A program made the position numbers and the translations under genes. Below are positions 39,200 to 47,127 of a stretch of 60,724 nucleotides of DNA, piece after piece. Location: NCBI GenBank assembly GCA_023249635.1, contig JAHFCH010000013.1, positions 1-60,724 of the forward strand, in the 5' to 3' direction. The DNA is from Fibrobacterota bacterium. Lineage in GTDB: Bacteria > Fibrobacterota > Fibrobacteria > UBA11236. Every line of letters begins with the position of its first letter. Position 1 is the first letter of the stretch. Below the pieces are notes generated by a model. It saw only the letters and a program-made list of their open reading frames with translations, searched no databases and was not told the DNA's origin.

Positions 39200-40789
39200 T
39201 TAGTCCTTCTCCGCCGCTTGCTTCTTCTTATCCCCATTGTCCCGTATTTTCTCCTCGTGGAGCCACGTTTTGATGAGGTTGGCGATGTTGATGGGCTCGG
39301 TCCGGGTCATGAACTCCACGCGCTCCAGGATGTCCTTTTGTTTTTGGACATTTTGGGGAACTTTGTCGTCTTCCGGCTCCAAATTCAGGCCGGCGTACTT
39401 GGGCATGGGCGGGTTCATGGCCGAAGCCAGGTTCTGGACCAGGCCGCGGAAGAACCACAGGCCGAACAGGGCGATGAAGATGATGACGCCGTATTTCTTC
39501 AGCCAATCCCAGCGTTGATCCTTCTCGAGCTTCTGCATCTCCTGCTGCTCTTCAACCATGAACTGGTTGTCGAACTGCAGGTTGGTCACGAATACCTCGT
39601 CTTTGCTGCCGGGCATGAATCCCACCGCGTTCTTCACCAGGGCCGTGTACTTGTCCAGATCTTCCTGCGTGCGCGGTACGTAGTCACGCGTGCCTTCCTT
39701 GCCGGTGGGCAACTTATAGGTCCCGTCCACCGCCACCGAAACGGTGATGCGCTTGCGCGTACCGGGGGTGCTGATGATTTGGGCCATGGTCTTGTCGAAC
39801 TCGTAATTGGTGATGGAACCTTCCTTCTGCTCTGAGGAACCGGGCTCGGGGGTGCCCTTCAAGGAATTCTCGTCGCGCTGCTGGGAGCGGATGACCTTGG
39901 TATTGGGGTCGTAGGATTCCACCGTCTTGTTCACCTGGTCGAAATCCAGCTCGGCGGAAACCTTAACGCGCGCTTTGTTCGGGCCCAACAGGCCCTGGAA
40001 GATATCCTCGATCTTCCGCTCGAGATCGCGCTCCACGGAATTCTGCAGTGATTGGTTATGGTCGGTCTGCTCCGCCAGGGAATTGTCCGCGAAGCCTTTG
40101 GTTAGCATCACGCCGTGGATATCCAGAACGGTCACCTGACGGGCCTTGAGGCCTTCCACCGAGCTGGCCACCAGGTGGGTGATGCCGCGGACCTGGCGAT
40201 CGTCGATTTCCTCGCCGGGCCGTAGCTTCAGGATGACCGAGGCGGTGGCTTCTTCCTTCTTCTCCGTGAACAACGAGGGCTTGGGGATGGTGACGTGTAC
40301 GCGGGCCTTGTCCACTTCGTGCAGGCTTTCGATGGTGCGCTGCAATTCGCCTTCCAGGGCGCGGCGGTAGTTGAGGTTCTGCACGAAATCGGTCATGCCC
40401 AGGTTCAGCTTGTCGAAAATCTCGTATCCCTGACCGCCGGTCTGGGGTAGGCCCAAGCGGGCCATTTGCATACGGGCCTCATACAATTGGTCTTTGGGAA
40501 CGGTCACCTGGCGGCCGCTATTCTCCAGCTTGTAGACCACCTTCATTTCCTTCAAGGCATCGGTCACCTTGGCCGCATCCTCGGGTTCCAGGTTGATGAA
40601 GAGGGTGGAATAGCCGGAATCGGATCCCGATCCCCCGCCCGAACCTCCCGATGCCGACCAGGCGATCACCGTGATCATGCCCGCCATCACCACCGCCGAA
40701 GTCGCGACCAGGATGGCCTTCTGGGTGGCGTTCAGCTTATCCCAGATGGAGCGGAGCTGGATGATGAGTTGCTTCAGGTATTCGGACAT
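39200..40789 (-). CDS. fliF: Flagellar MS-ring protein FliF
   Basis: This 529-residue inner-membrane protein forms the MS-ring. A membrane helix near residues 24-45 is followed by the ring-building motifs (VPKDQLYEARMQMARLGLPQTG and RALEGELQRTIESLHEVDKARVHVTIP). A second helix near 440 (YGVIIFIALFGLWFF) precedes a charged C-terminus that binds FliG. The ATG has GAGG six bases upstream. It lies directly after element C, which separates it from fliE and may attenuate transcription. Confidence 0.98.
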   Translation of the reverse strand: MSEYLKQLIIQLRSIWDKLNATQKAILVATSAVVMAGMITVIAWSASGGSGGGSGSDSGYSTLFINLEPEDAAKVTDALKEMKVVYKLENSGRQVTVPKDQLYEARMQMARLGLPQTGGQGYEIFDKLNLGMTDFVQNLNYRRALEGELQRTIESLHEVDKARVHVTIPKPSLFTEKKEEATASVILKLRPGEEIDDRQVRGITHLVASSVEGLKARQVTVLDIHGVMLTKGFADNSLAEQTDHNQSLQNSVERDLERKIEDIFQGLLGPNKARVKVSAELDFDQVNKTVESYDPNTKVIRSQQRDENSLKGTPEPGSSEQKEGSITNYEFDKTMAQIISTPGTRKRITVSVAVDGTYKLPTGKEGTRDYVPRTQEDLDKYTALVKNAVGFMPGSKDEVFVTNLQFDNQFMVEEQQEMQKLEKDQRWDWLKKYGVIIFIALFGLWFFRGLVQNLASAMNPPMPKYAGLNLEPEDDKVPQNVQKQKDILERVEFMTRTEPINIANLIKTWLHEEKIRDNGDKKKQAAEKD

Positions 40790-40901
40790 TTAAGACCTCA
40801 TGCGTTCGAAAGGGCGGGACGGAAAAAAGTTCTTCAGGACTTCAAGGTGAGTGACGATGAACTGAATGGGAGAGAGTTTGCGTTTGTCATTCGTGTTGGC
40901 C

Positions 40902-40983
40902 AAAAAAAAAGGTTTAAGGTTTAAGGTCTAGGGTTTTAATTCGCGTGGGTCCTATCCCACCTTAAACCTTAGACCTTAAACCT
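40902..40983 (-). terminator. Terminator or attenuator formed by element C in the flagellar operon
   Basis: Read in the operon direction, the element C hairpin is followed at 40910-40902 by nine T residues, the layout of an intrinsic terminator. It lies between the fliE stop and fliF, so it would reduce or regulate expression of the distal genes fliF to fliJ rather than end the operon. The stem is long but imperfect. Confidence 0.65.
40910..40983. repeat. Heptad inverted repeat element C (unit AGGTYTA)
   Basis: Two arms of heptamer units face each other between fliE and fliF. The plus-strand left arm reads AGGTTTA, AGGTTTA, AGGTCTA, GGGTTTT. The reverse complement of the right arm reads AGGTTTA, AGGTCTA, AGGTTTA, AGGTGGG. 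A small inner stem GTGGG/CCCAC closes the loop. Differences between units are mostly a C/T change at one position. Confidence 0.85.
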
Positions 40984-40994
40984 CTCCCCCCGTC

Positions 40995-41312
40995 CTACCC
41001 TCTCATCCTCATCACTTCCTGATACGCTTCCATCGTCTTGTTCCTGATCTCAAGGAGCAGATTGAACGCCACCTTAGCTTCTCCGACCGCGAGCATCACC
41101 TGGTGCACGTCCTTGACCTCGCCCGAGACCATCTTTTGGATGGACTGGTCGGCCTTCTGCTGCATTTCGTTCACGTCCTTGAGGAAACCGTTGAACATAT
41201 TGCCGAAATCGGCCCCGCCCTCTTTGGGCTTGATCGACGGCTGCCCGTTGCCCGGGTTGAGCTCGACCTCCTTGGGAGGCCCGAAATTGAAGATTGGATT
41301 CACGTCGGCCAT
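40995..41312 (-). CDS. fliE: Flagellar hook-basal body protein FliE
   Basis: This 105-residue protein joins the MS-ring to the proximal rod. The C-terminal half holds the family pattern VKDVHQVMLAVGEAKVAFNLLLEIRNKTMEAYQEVMRM, and FGNMFNGFLKDVNEMQQKADQ precedes it. The ATG has GGAGAG four bases upstream. It follows flgC and orf129. Size and context are typical. Confidence 0.97.
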   Translation of the reverse strand: MADVNPIFNFGPPKEVELNPGNGQPSIKPKEGGADFGNMFNGFLKDVNEMQQKADQSIQKMVSGEVKDVHQVMLAVGEAKVAFNLLLEIRNKTMEAYQEVMRMRG

Positions 41313-41320
41313 AGTCTCTC

Positions 41321-41710
41321 CTACGCCAAAAAGTCCACGTACTGCCCGAGTCTCGGGGCAGCGTCTTGTTTCTTCGCCGAACCCGACCGGCCGTAAACGG
41401 CCGAGGGCGCGGCTGTCGAGGCCGCCTTAGCCGCGGCGCCGAAAGCGGCTGCCGCGCTCTTATTATCGGGCGTGGCGACCGGTTTCGGAGGGATGCGCTC
41501 CTCCGAAATCCGTGCCGCCACAGCGGGGGCGGCGTTTCCGCCGGCTCCCGCGGGAGCCGAAGCTCCCGTGCCCAGTTCCTTTTGCTTGCGCGCGATGACC
41601 GCGGCCCAGTCCGGCTTTTCCGGAACTTCCAGCTTCTTTTGCGCGGCATCGCGCATTTGCTGAAAGCGTGCCAGGGCCGAGCCGCCGCCGCCTATCTTGT
41701 CGAGGGCCAT
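41321..41710 (-). CDS. Unknown 129-aa protein between flgC and fliE
   Basis: A real gene by context: it starts with a GAGAAG ribosome-binding site, ends eight bases before fliE, and lies inside the basal-body operon. The first 45 residues form a charged helix (GSALARFQQMRDAAQKKLEVPEKPDWAAVIARKQKEL). The rest is Ala/Gly/Pro-rich and probably unstructured, ending LGQYVDFLA. I do not recognise a family. It could be an export-assisted linker, a hook-length or rod accessory, or a lineage-specific flagellar protein. Confidence 0.75.
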   Translation of the reverse strand: MALDKIGGGGSALARFQQMRDAAQKKLEVPEKPDWAAVIARKQKELGTGASAPAGAGGNAAPAVAARISEERIPPKPVATPDNKSAAAAFGAAAKAASTAAPSAVYGRSGSAKKQDAAPRLGQYVDFLA

Positions 41711-41750
41711 CAGGCTTCTCCCCGCGCGCGCATGCCGTTACGGTTTTCCA

Positions 41751-42257
41751 TCAGATATCCAAGGCCTTCATCAGCATGGTCTTGGTCGAATTCATCGCGG
41801 TGACGCTCGCTTCGTACGAGCGCGTCGCCGTAATCATGTCGGTCATTTCCTGCACTACGTTCACATTGGGCATTGCCACGTAGCCTTGCGCGTTGGCGTC
41901 CGGATGGCTCGGGTCGTATACCAGCTTGGCGGGCGTTTGATCCTGCTCGATGGACGCGATTTCCACCCCGCTCCCCACATGGTCCTTGTCCAGCGGCAGG
42001 CCCGGGGCGGGAATGGCGATATGATTCTCGTGGGTGGTGAAGCCCTGCATCTTGTCCGGCCCGAACACGAAGCGCTTCTCCGGGTCGGCGATGTTCTCGC
42101 GCAAAATTACGAACTGCCGCTTGTACGGCCCGCCTTCCTTGGTGCGCGTGGTTTCCGCGTTGGCGAGATTGCTCGAAATCACGTTCTGGCGCATGCGTTG
42201 GGCCCGCAGCGCGCTGGCGCTGATCGAGAGGCCCGAAAACATATCCATCATGCCCAT
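41751..42257 (-). CDS. flgC: Flagellar basal-body rod protein FlgC
   Basis: This 168-residue proximal rod protein carries the rod/hook signature NVISSNLANAETTRTKEGGPYKRQ, and the C-terminal helix NVNVVQEMTDMITATRSYEASVTAMNSTKTMLMKALDI closes the rod coiled coil. It follows flgB by 15 bases. The start has alternative Met codons at residues 1, 3, 4 and 6; the first is used here, with GGGGGAA upstream. Exported by the flagellar type III system. Confidence 0.97.
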   Translation of the reverse strand: MGMMDMFSGLSISASALRAQRMRQNVISSNLANAETTRTKEGGPYKRQFVILRENIADPEKRFVFGPDKMQGFTTHENHIAIPAPGLPLDKDHVGSGVEIASIEQDQTPAKLVYDPSHPDANAQGYVAMPNVNVVQEMTDMITATRSYEASVTAMNSTKTMLMKALDI

Positions 42258-42272
42258 ACGTCATTCCCCCCG

Positions 42273-42692
42273 TTAGGCCCGGCCCGTAATGGCCGACATG
42301 ATGTCGCCCTTACGTTCCTGGATGAACTTGATGCTGAACTGGTACATCAACTGGTTCTCGGCCAGCTTGGCCGCTTCCATGTCCACATCCACGTTATTGA
42401 TCTCTCCCGGCAGGGTGGTATCCTGGGCGCGGTAGGCGATGGGCTGGATTTTGTCCAAATCGGTTTTGCCGAGCTGCATATGCCCGGCCTGGTCGGAAAC
42501 CCCCGCGACCTGTTTGCCGTCCAGGGCCTTCTTGAGGCTATCCTCGAAAGCCACCTCGATGCGCTGGTACCCGGGCGTGGTGATATTGGCCAGGTTGCTC
42601 GCGATGGCGCGGCCGCGCAGCGTGCACGCGTCCAGGCTTTTCGCAGCCAGAGGTATCGAGGTTTTGGAGAACAAAGCTTCTTTGAGAAACAT
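42273..42692 (-). CDS. flgB: Flagellar basal-body rod protein FlgB
   Basis: This 139-residue rod protein is the first gene of the operon. The start at 42692 gives MFLKEALFSKTSIPLAAKSL and has AAGGA at a proper distance; a longer frame has no such site. The motif ASNLANITTPGYQR is the flagellar rod signature, and NVDVDMEAAKLAENQLMYQFSIKFIQ is the C-terminal helix. A sigma-54 promoter lies just upstream. Confidence 0.95.
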   Translation of the reverse strand: MFLKEALFSKTSIPLAAKSLDACTLRGRAIASNLANITTPGYQRIEVAFEDSLKKALDGKQVAGVSDQAGHMQLGKTDLDKIQPIAYRAQDTTLPGEINNVDVDMEAAKLAENQLMYQFSIKFIQERKGDIMSAITGRA

Positions 42693-42720
42693 GCGAGGTT
42701 TTCCTTCAGGTGGGAAAATA

Positions 42721-42736
42721 AGCAACCACCGTGCCA
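42721..42736 (-). promoter_or_regulatory. Sigma-54 (RpoN) promoter of the flagellar basal-body operon
   Basis: The minus strand reads TGGCACGGTGGTTGCT, an essentially perfect -24/-12 element (TGGCAC, five bases, TTGC). It is placed so that transcription starts about 12-18 bases before flgB. Expression would therefore need RpoN and an enhancer-binding activator of the FlrC/FleQ type encoded elsewhere. Confidence 0.88.
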
Positions 42737-42829
42737 TTCCGCCGGTAAGCCTCGAAGCCGCAATGCGGCCCGATTAAGGGGAGACCGGGGGGTAGGTAAC
42801 GGGCAGGTTGCGGCAAATTCCGGGGGTCG

Positions 42830-42932
42830 GGGAAATTACTGCCGCAAAAGAAAAGGCTAAAGCCACATGGAGGTTTTTGCCGATATATCCATGATAGGGC
42901 ATTTTTTTCCCGGACGGGAAATTACTGCCGCC
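42830..42932. repeat. 16-bp direct repeat flanking an AT-rich spacer
   Basis: GGGAAATTACTGCCGC occurs at 42830-42845 and again at 42917-42932, where it covers the stop codon of the glycosyltransferase gene. The copies are 87 bases apart. They may reflect duplication of the gene end or a deletion/insertion footprint. No inverted repeats or transposase accompany them. Confidence 0.5.
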
Positions 42933-44010
42933 GCCGGGGCGACCGGGCAGGCTCGCCTAAGGCATCCCAGACCCCGCCCAAATCCCAGTCCGAACCCGAG
43001 CTCAAAACCACCTGGCGGTGGAGCGGGGCGCAATCATACCCATAGGGAACGGCCTCGCGATGCATCACGATGGCGGAGCGGCCCAGGTAATGGCAAATAT
43101 GCGCCGGGAAGCTGTTGAAGCAGAGGACCGTTCCCTCGAAGGCCCGCAGGATGCGGATGAGCCGGGGTAAGGGATACATCTGCGGCACGAACCCGGTTCC
43201 GGTGCGTACCTCCAATGCGATGTCCTCATCGCCGGGCCCCATTACCACCTCGACCGGACGGCCTTCGAGATGATTGAGTATGCCCAGCACCAGGCGCGTG
43301 TAGGCCTTGAGCCCGAAGTCCTTTTTGAGCCCGGCGCTGCCGATATGGAACAGGATCTTGTCCTTGCCCCATGGCGCCACGAGATCCGTCGACGACCAGC
43401 CAATGGGATTTACCAGGGGATCAGGCGCCCCCGCTGTCGCGGGTAATCCTGCGGAGGAGGCATGCGTAGCCTGCCCGGCCGCAGCGGGAACCCCTGCGAT
43501 ATCCAATACTTTCAGGTTTTCCTCGGCGAAACTGCGGACCTCCGGCAGCAGGGGTACGGTTCCCGCATAGCCGCCGCGGCGTGTCTCATGGGCATGGCGG
43601 AACCCGAAGGACCTGCGCGCGCAGAAGCGCGCCGCGAAATCGAAGCGCACGCGGTACACGCCGACGCAATTGGTCACGAGCAAATCCAGGGGAGCCCAGG
43701 CCCATGACCAGATCTCCCCCGGCTCCGCGATGCGCAGGCCGGCGGGCATTTCCGACGCGAACTCGCGCGCATAGCGATCGCCGCCGTGCAGGATAAGCTG
43801 GGCCTGGGGAAACGCCACGGCCAGCCGACGGAGGGGCGCGAGTATTTGCACGAAGTCCCCGTAGGTACCGGCGAAGAGATAAGCGATACGGTAGGCGGCG
43901 CCGGCAGCGGCGACGGAGCCGGGATCGGAATCCGCGCCGGTCGAAGCGCGTTTGGGGAGGATTCGCAACAACCCGCGCATGCGCCAACGCAGCATCTGGG
44001 AAGCCTTCAT
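42922..44010 (-). CDS. Glycosyltransferase family 9-like (heptosyltransferase-type) protein
   Basis: This 362-residue protein (ATG at 44010; a GTG at 44061 is also in frame but overlaps the small gene on the other strand) has a GT-B look. The N-terminal YRIAYLFAGTYGDFVQILAPLRRL resembles the G-D-x4-P-x2-L start of ADP-heptose transferases. The second domain has ILFHIGSAGLKKDFGLKAYTRLVLG and VVMGPGDEDIALEV. An Ala-rich linker occupies about 180-210. Such enzymes add sugars to lipopolysaccharide core. Donor and acceptor are unknown; another GT9 enzyme lies at 55.3 kb. Confidence 0.65.
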   Translation of the reverse strand: MKASQMLRWRMRGLLRILPKRASTGADSDPGSVAAAGAAYRIAYLFAGTYGDFVQILAPLRRLAVAFPQAQLILHGGDRYAREFASEMPAGLRIAEPGEIWSWAWAPLDLLVTNCVGVYRVRFDFAARFCARRSFGFRHAHETRRGGYAGTVPLLPEVRSFAEENLKVLDIAGVPAAAGQATHASSAGLPATAGAPDPLVNPIGWSSTDLVAPWGKDKILFHIGSAGLKKDFGLKAYTRLVLGILNHLEGRPVEVVMGPGDEDIALEVRTGTGFVPQMYPLPRLIRILRAFEGTVLCFNSFPAHICHYLGRSAIVMHREAVPYGYDCAPLHRQVVLSSGSDWDLGGVWDALGEPARSPRRRQ

Positions 44011-44209
44011 GCCGAAGGAGTTGAGGGCCCCGGTGCGGAAGGGCGCGTACGTTTGCGTCACGCGGAAAGGATACCATACGGACCCATTCCGCTACCACGG
44101 TCCGGTGCGTGCCGGCCCAAGGAAGTGGTCGCGGTTGCAAAAACTTGCTAAAAATGTGAAACTCAAGCAGCGGCGCATGGCCGCGCAAGTCAACGCCAAG
44201 CAAAGGTGA
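44009..44209 (+). CDS. Small basic protein, 66 aa, coupled to the LOG-family gene
   Basis: The frame MPKELRAPVRKGAYVCVTR... (66 residues, strongly basic) ends with TGA at 44207-44209. This shares bases with the GTG start of the next gene at 44206, forming a GTGA overlap. GGGAAG lies before the ATG. No family is recognised; many Lys/Arg residues suggest nucleic-acid or ribosome association. Overlap with the opposite-strand glycosyltransferase N-terminus makes the call uncertain, but the stop-start overlap supports it. Confidence 0.45.
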   Translation: MPKELRAPVRKGAYVCVTRKGYHTDPFRYHGPVRAGPRKWSRLQKLAKNVKLKQRRMAAQVNAKQR

Positions 44210-45048
44210 ACGCGCGAATTATGAGCAAATCAGGGCTGGTCCAGTTCTCCTTCATGGATAAGGAATTCCTCCACAACAAAGATGGCCGCGCCATCCGCAT
44301 CCTAGCCGAATTCCTGGAGCCGGAATACCGCTTTAGGCAACATGGCATCGACGACACCATCGTGTTCTTCGGCTCGGCCCGCATCCTGCCCGAAAAGCAG
44401 GCCAAGGACAACCTTCGCAAGCTGAAGAAGGCGAAGGGCACCAAACCGGCCCAGCTGTCCAAGGCCGGCCACGACGTGGAAATGTCCCGGTATTACGAAG
44501 AGGCCGTGGAGCTCTCCCGGCGTCTGTCGGAGTGGAACAAGTCCCAGAAGAACCAGTACGCCATCTGCTCGGGCGGCGGACCCGGCATCATGGAAGCGGC
44601 CAACAAGGGCGCCTCCATCGCCAAGGGCCCGTCCATCGGGCTCAACATCCACCTGCCTTTCGAGCAGCACGCCAATCCCTATATCTCTTCGCATCTCAAC
44701 TTCGATTTCCATTACTTCTTCGTCCGCAAGTTCTGGTTCGTGTACATGGCCAAGGCCATCATCATGTTCCCCGGGGGGTTCGGCACCCTGGACGAGATGA
44801 TGGAAGTGCTCACCCTCATCCAGACCGAGCGGATCACCAAGAAGATGGTGATCGTGCTATATGGAGCCGAGTTCTGGAGCAAGGTGATCAACATGGATTA
44901 CCTGGTGGAGACCGGCATGATCAGCCCGGGGGATCTGGGACTCTTCAAGGTCTGCGCCACCGTGGACGAGGCCTACGCGCATATCACCAAGCAATTGGTG
45001 GCGAATAGCCGCGGCGGTTCCAAGAAGAAGAAATCCGGCAAGGCCTGA
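44206..45048 (+). CDS. LOG-family Rossmann-fold nucleotide phosphoribohydrolase-like protein
   Basis: This 280-residue cytoplasmic protein shows the family marks CSGGGPGIMEAANKGA and FPGGFGTLDEMMEVLTLIQ, the PGGxGTxxE motif of the so-called lysine-decarboxylase-like / LOG family (TIGR00730-type). These release the base from nucleotide 5'-monophosphates, making cytokinin-type products in some organisms. The start is GTG at 44206, coupled to the upstream ORF; ATG at 44221 is an alternative. It is followed by an alpha/beta hydrolase eight bases later, forming an operon. The substrate here is unknown. Confidence 0.88.
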   Translation: MNARIMSKSGLVQFSFMDKEFLHNKDGRAIRILAEFLEPEYRFRQHGIDDTIVFFGSARILPEKQAKDNLRKLKKAKGTKPAQLSKAGHDVEMSRYYEEAVELSRRLSEWNKSQKNQYAICSGGGPGIMEAANKGASIAKGPSIGLNIHLPFEQHANPYISSHLNFDFHYFFVRKFWFVYMAKAIIMFPGGFGTLDEMMEVLTLIQTERITKKMVIVLYGAEFWSKVINMDYLVETGMISPGDLGLFKVCATVDEAYAHITKQLVANSRGGSKKKKSGKA

Positions 45049-45055
45049 GCCTTCC

Positions 45056-45874
45056 ATGGCGGGCGCGCAGAGCCGGCGGGATTGGGAGCGCGACCCCGTA
45101 ACCGGCGTGATACGGGGGGCGGAGCCCTTCGTTTTCGACGGCGGCAAGGGCAATCGGGACGCCATCCTGTTCCTGCATGGCTGGACCTCCACCCCGCGCG
45201 AACTCCGCTTCCTGGCCGAACGCGCGGCGCAGGCCGGCTTCCGGTGCGAGGGGCTCTTGCTCCCGGGGCACGGTACCCGGGTCGAAGACCTGATCCCGAC
45301 CCGCTTCCCCGACTATCTCGCAGCCAGCCAATCCGCCTTTGCGGCACTCCAGGCTCGGCACGAGCGCGTTTTCATCTGCGGGCTTTCCATGGGCGGGCTG
45401 CTGGGACTGCACCTGGCGCTCACCGGCAAGGTGGCCGGGCTCGTGCTCATCGCCCCATTTCTGGTGCCCTCCGGCTCCACCTTCGGCATCCCCAATCGCT
45501 GGCTGATAGGCCGCGTACCCCTCCCGGCCATGCTGGGCAAAAGTGCCGGAGGCCCCATCGAGGATCCCCAGGGCAAAGTGGGCCATATCGCCTACTCCTC
45601 CATGCCATCCGCTTCCATGGTCAGCGTGGTCGAGGCGGCTCGGCGCTTGAAGCCGTCCTTGGCGACCATCCAATCCCCTACCCTGATTTTCCATAGCCAT
45701 CACGACCATACCAGCGATGTCCGGGCCAGCCGCATCCTGATGCAACGCCTCGCTTCCGAGGACAAACGCCTGATCCTGTACGAACGCGGCAACCACGTGA
45801 TTACCCTGGATTATCCGCGGCCCCAATTGGAGGCTGACGCACTGGCCTGGCTGGAGCAACGCCGCAGCCATTGA
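45056..45874 (+). CDS. Alpha/beta hydrolase, carboxylesterase/monoacylglycerol lipase type
   Basis: This 272-residue soluble enzyme has the nucleophile elbow GLSMGG, the oxyanion-region [17 protein letters not shown], the acid loop HSHHDHTSD and the histidine [10 protein letters not shown]. These match Est30/YvaK-like carboxylesterases, which cleave short-chain acyl esters. A lid region lies between residues about 130 and 190. It lies in a run with the LOG-family gene and an ABC ATPase, but no functional link is evident. Confidence 0.85.
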   Translation: MAGAQSRRDWERDPVTGVIRGAEPFVFDGGKGNRDAILFLHGWTSTPRELRFLAERAAQAGFRCEGLLLPGHGTRVEDLIPTRFPDYLAASQSAFAALQARHERVFICGLSMGGLLGLHLALTGKVAGLVLIAPFLVPSGSTFGIPNRWLIGRVPLPAMLGKSAGGPIEDPQGKVGHIAYSSMPSASMVSVVEAARRLKPSLATIQSPTLIFHSHHDHTSDVRASRILMQRLASEDKRLILYERGNHVITLDYPRPQLEADALAWLEQRRSH

Positions 45875-45930
45875 CGCCCGGAATAGCCTTTCCTATCATT
45901 CCACTAGGTTTGATAGGATATCCAAATTCC

Positions 45931-46980
45931 ATGCAAATTTCCATCCGCAATTTGGTCAAACGCTTCGAGGGCACCCAGGCCCTGAACTCGGTATCGCTGG
46001 ACGTTCCCGATGGCGAACTGGTTGCCCTGCTCGGCCCCTCGGGTTGCGGCAAAACCACCCTGCTGCGCATCATCGCCGGGCTGGAATCCCCGGACTCGGG
46101 CGAGGTGCTGTTCGGGGAAACCGATTCTTCGCGACTCAACGTACGCGACCGCGGAGTCGGCTTCGTATTCCAGCATTACGCCCTCTTCAAGCACATGACG
46201 GTCAAAGAGAACATCGGCTTCCCCTTGAAGATCCAGAAGCGGTCAAAGGAGGAGATCCAACGGCGCGTGGACGAATTGCTGGACCTGATCCAACTGAATG
46301 GCATCGGGGGGCGCTTCCCTTCCCAGCTTTCCGGGGGACAGAAGCAACGCGTAGCCCTGGCGCGCGCGCTGGCTGCGCGCCCGCAGGTGATGCTTTTGGA
46401 TGAGCCCTTCGGCGCTTTGGATGCCCAGGTGCGCCAGGATCTGCGCCGTTGGTTGCGCAACCTGCATGACGAGCTCAAGATGACGAGCGTTTTCGTAACC
46501 CATGATCAGGACGAAGCCTTCGAGGTGTCCGATCGCGTGGTGATCATGAACCGCGGCCGCGTGGAACAGATCGGTTCGCCGGAAGAGATTTTCCATCATC
46601 CCGCCAACGGGTTCGTGATGCATTTCCTGGGGAACGTGAACATCTTCCACAGCCGCATCGGCCACGGCGGCGCGACCTCCGGTCTCCTGGATCTGGTGCA
46701 TCCCGGTTCCGCCGATTCCGGAGCCCAACCCGTCTACGTCCGCCCGCATGAGCTGAGCTTGCACCGTACCCGCGAAGAGCCCAATTCCATCGAAGGCAAG
46801 GTCGTGCATTTCCGTACCATCGGGCTTTCCGTACGCGTCAGCCTCTCCACCCCTTCCGGCCCGGAAATCCAGGTCGAAGTGCCAAAGGAAGAGTTCCAGG
46901 GATTAGGCCTCGCGAAAGGCGATACGGCCTTCGTGGTACCCAAGGGGTCGAAGGTGTTTACGGATGACTATACAATCTGA
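45931..46980 (+). CDS. ABC transporter ATP-binding protein, CysA/sulfate-type, with TOBE domain
   Basis: This 349-residue ATPase starts at the ATG at 45931 (AGGA upstream). Walker A is [10 protein letters not shown]-loop and signature are FVFQHYALF and [15 protein letters not shown], and Walker B is [12 protein letters not shown]. The closing [23 protein letters not shown] and C-terminal TOBE-like strands resemble CysA of sulfate/thiosulfate importers. No permease or binding-protein gene is adjacent, so it is an orphan that must serve components encoded elsewhere. Element D begins 46 bases after the stop. Confidence 0.88.
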   Translation: MQISIRNLVKRFEGTQALNSVSLDVPDGELVALLGPSGCGKTTLLRIIAGLESPDSGEVLFGETDSSRLNVRDRGVGFVFQHYALFKHMTVKENIGFPLKIQKRSKEEIQRRVDELLDLIQLNGIGGRFPSQLSGGQKQRVALARALAARPQVMLLDEPFGALDAQVRQDLRRWLRNLHDELKMTSVFVTHDQDEAFEVSDRVVIMNRGRVEQIGSPEEIFHHPANGFVMHFLGNVNIFHSRIGHGGATSGLLDLVHPGSADSGAQPVYVRPHELSLHRTREEPNSIEGKVVHFRTIGLSVRVSLSTPSGPEIQVEVPKEEFQGLGLAKGDTAFVVPKGSKVFTDDYTI

Positions 46981-47026
46981 GGGCGGAGTTGCTCCGGTGA
47001 GCGAAACGTGTGAGAATGCCAAAGAA

Positions 47027-47118
47027 AGGTTTAAGGTCTAAGGTCTAAGGCTTAAGGGGAGGCAAGAGCCGATATGCTTGAAGTACGCATCTCCCCTTAA
47101 ACCTTAGACCTTAGACCT
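47027..47118. repeat. Heptad inverted repeat element D (unit AGGTYTA)
   Basis: The left arm reads AGGTTTA, AGGTCTA, AGGTCTA, AGGCTTA, AGGGGAG (47027-47061). The reverse complement of the right arm (47091-47118) reads AGGTCTA, AGGTCTA, AGGTTTA, AGGGGAG. The inner 28-nt arms match at 27 positions around a 29-base loop. It has the same heptamer as element C. It ends ten bases before the prepilin peptidase start codon. Confidence 0.88.
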
Positions 47119-47127
47119 CTCCAAAGT

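Noticed and set aside
40902-47118. Elements C and D as CRISPR arrays or telomere-like ends
   Set aside because: Units are only 7 nt, there are no spacers, the arms are inverted and no cas genes are present. The resemblance of AGGTTTA to plant telomere repeats is superficial.
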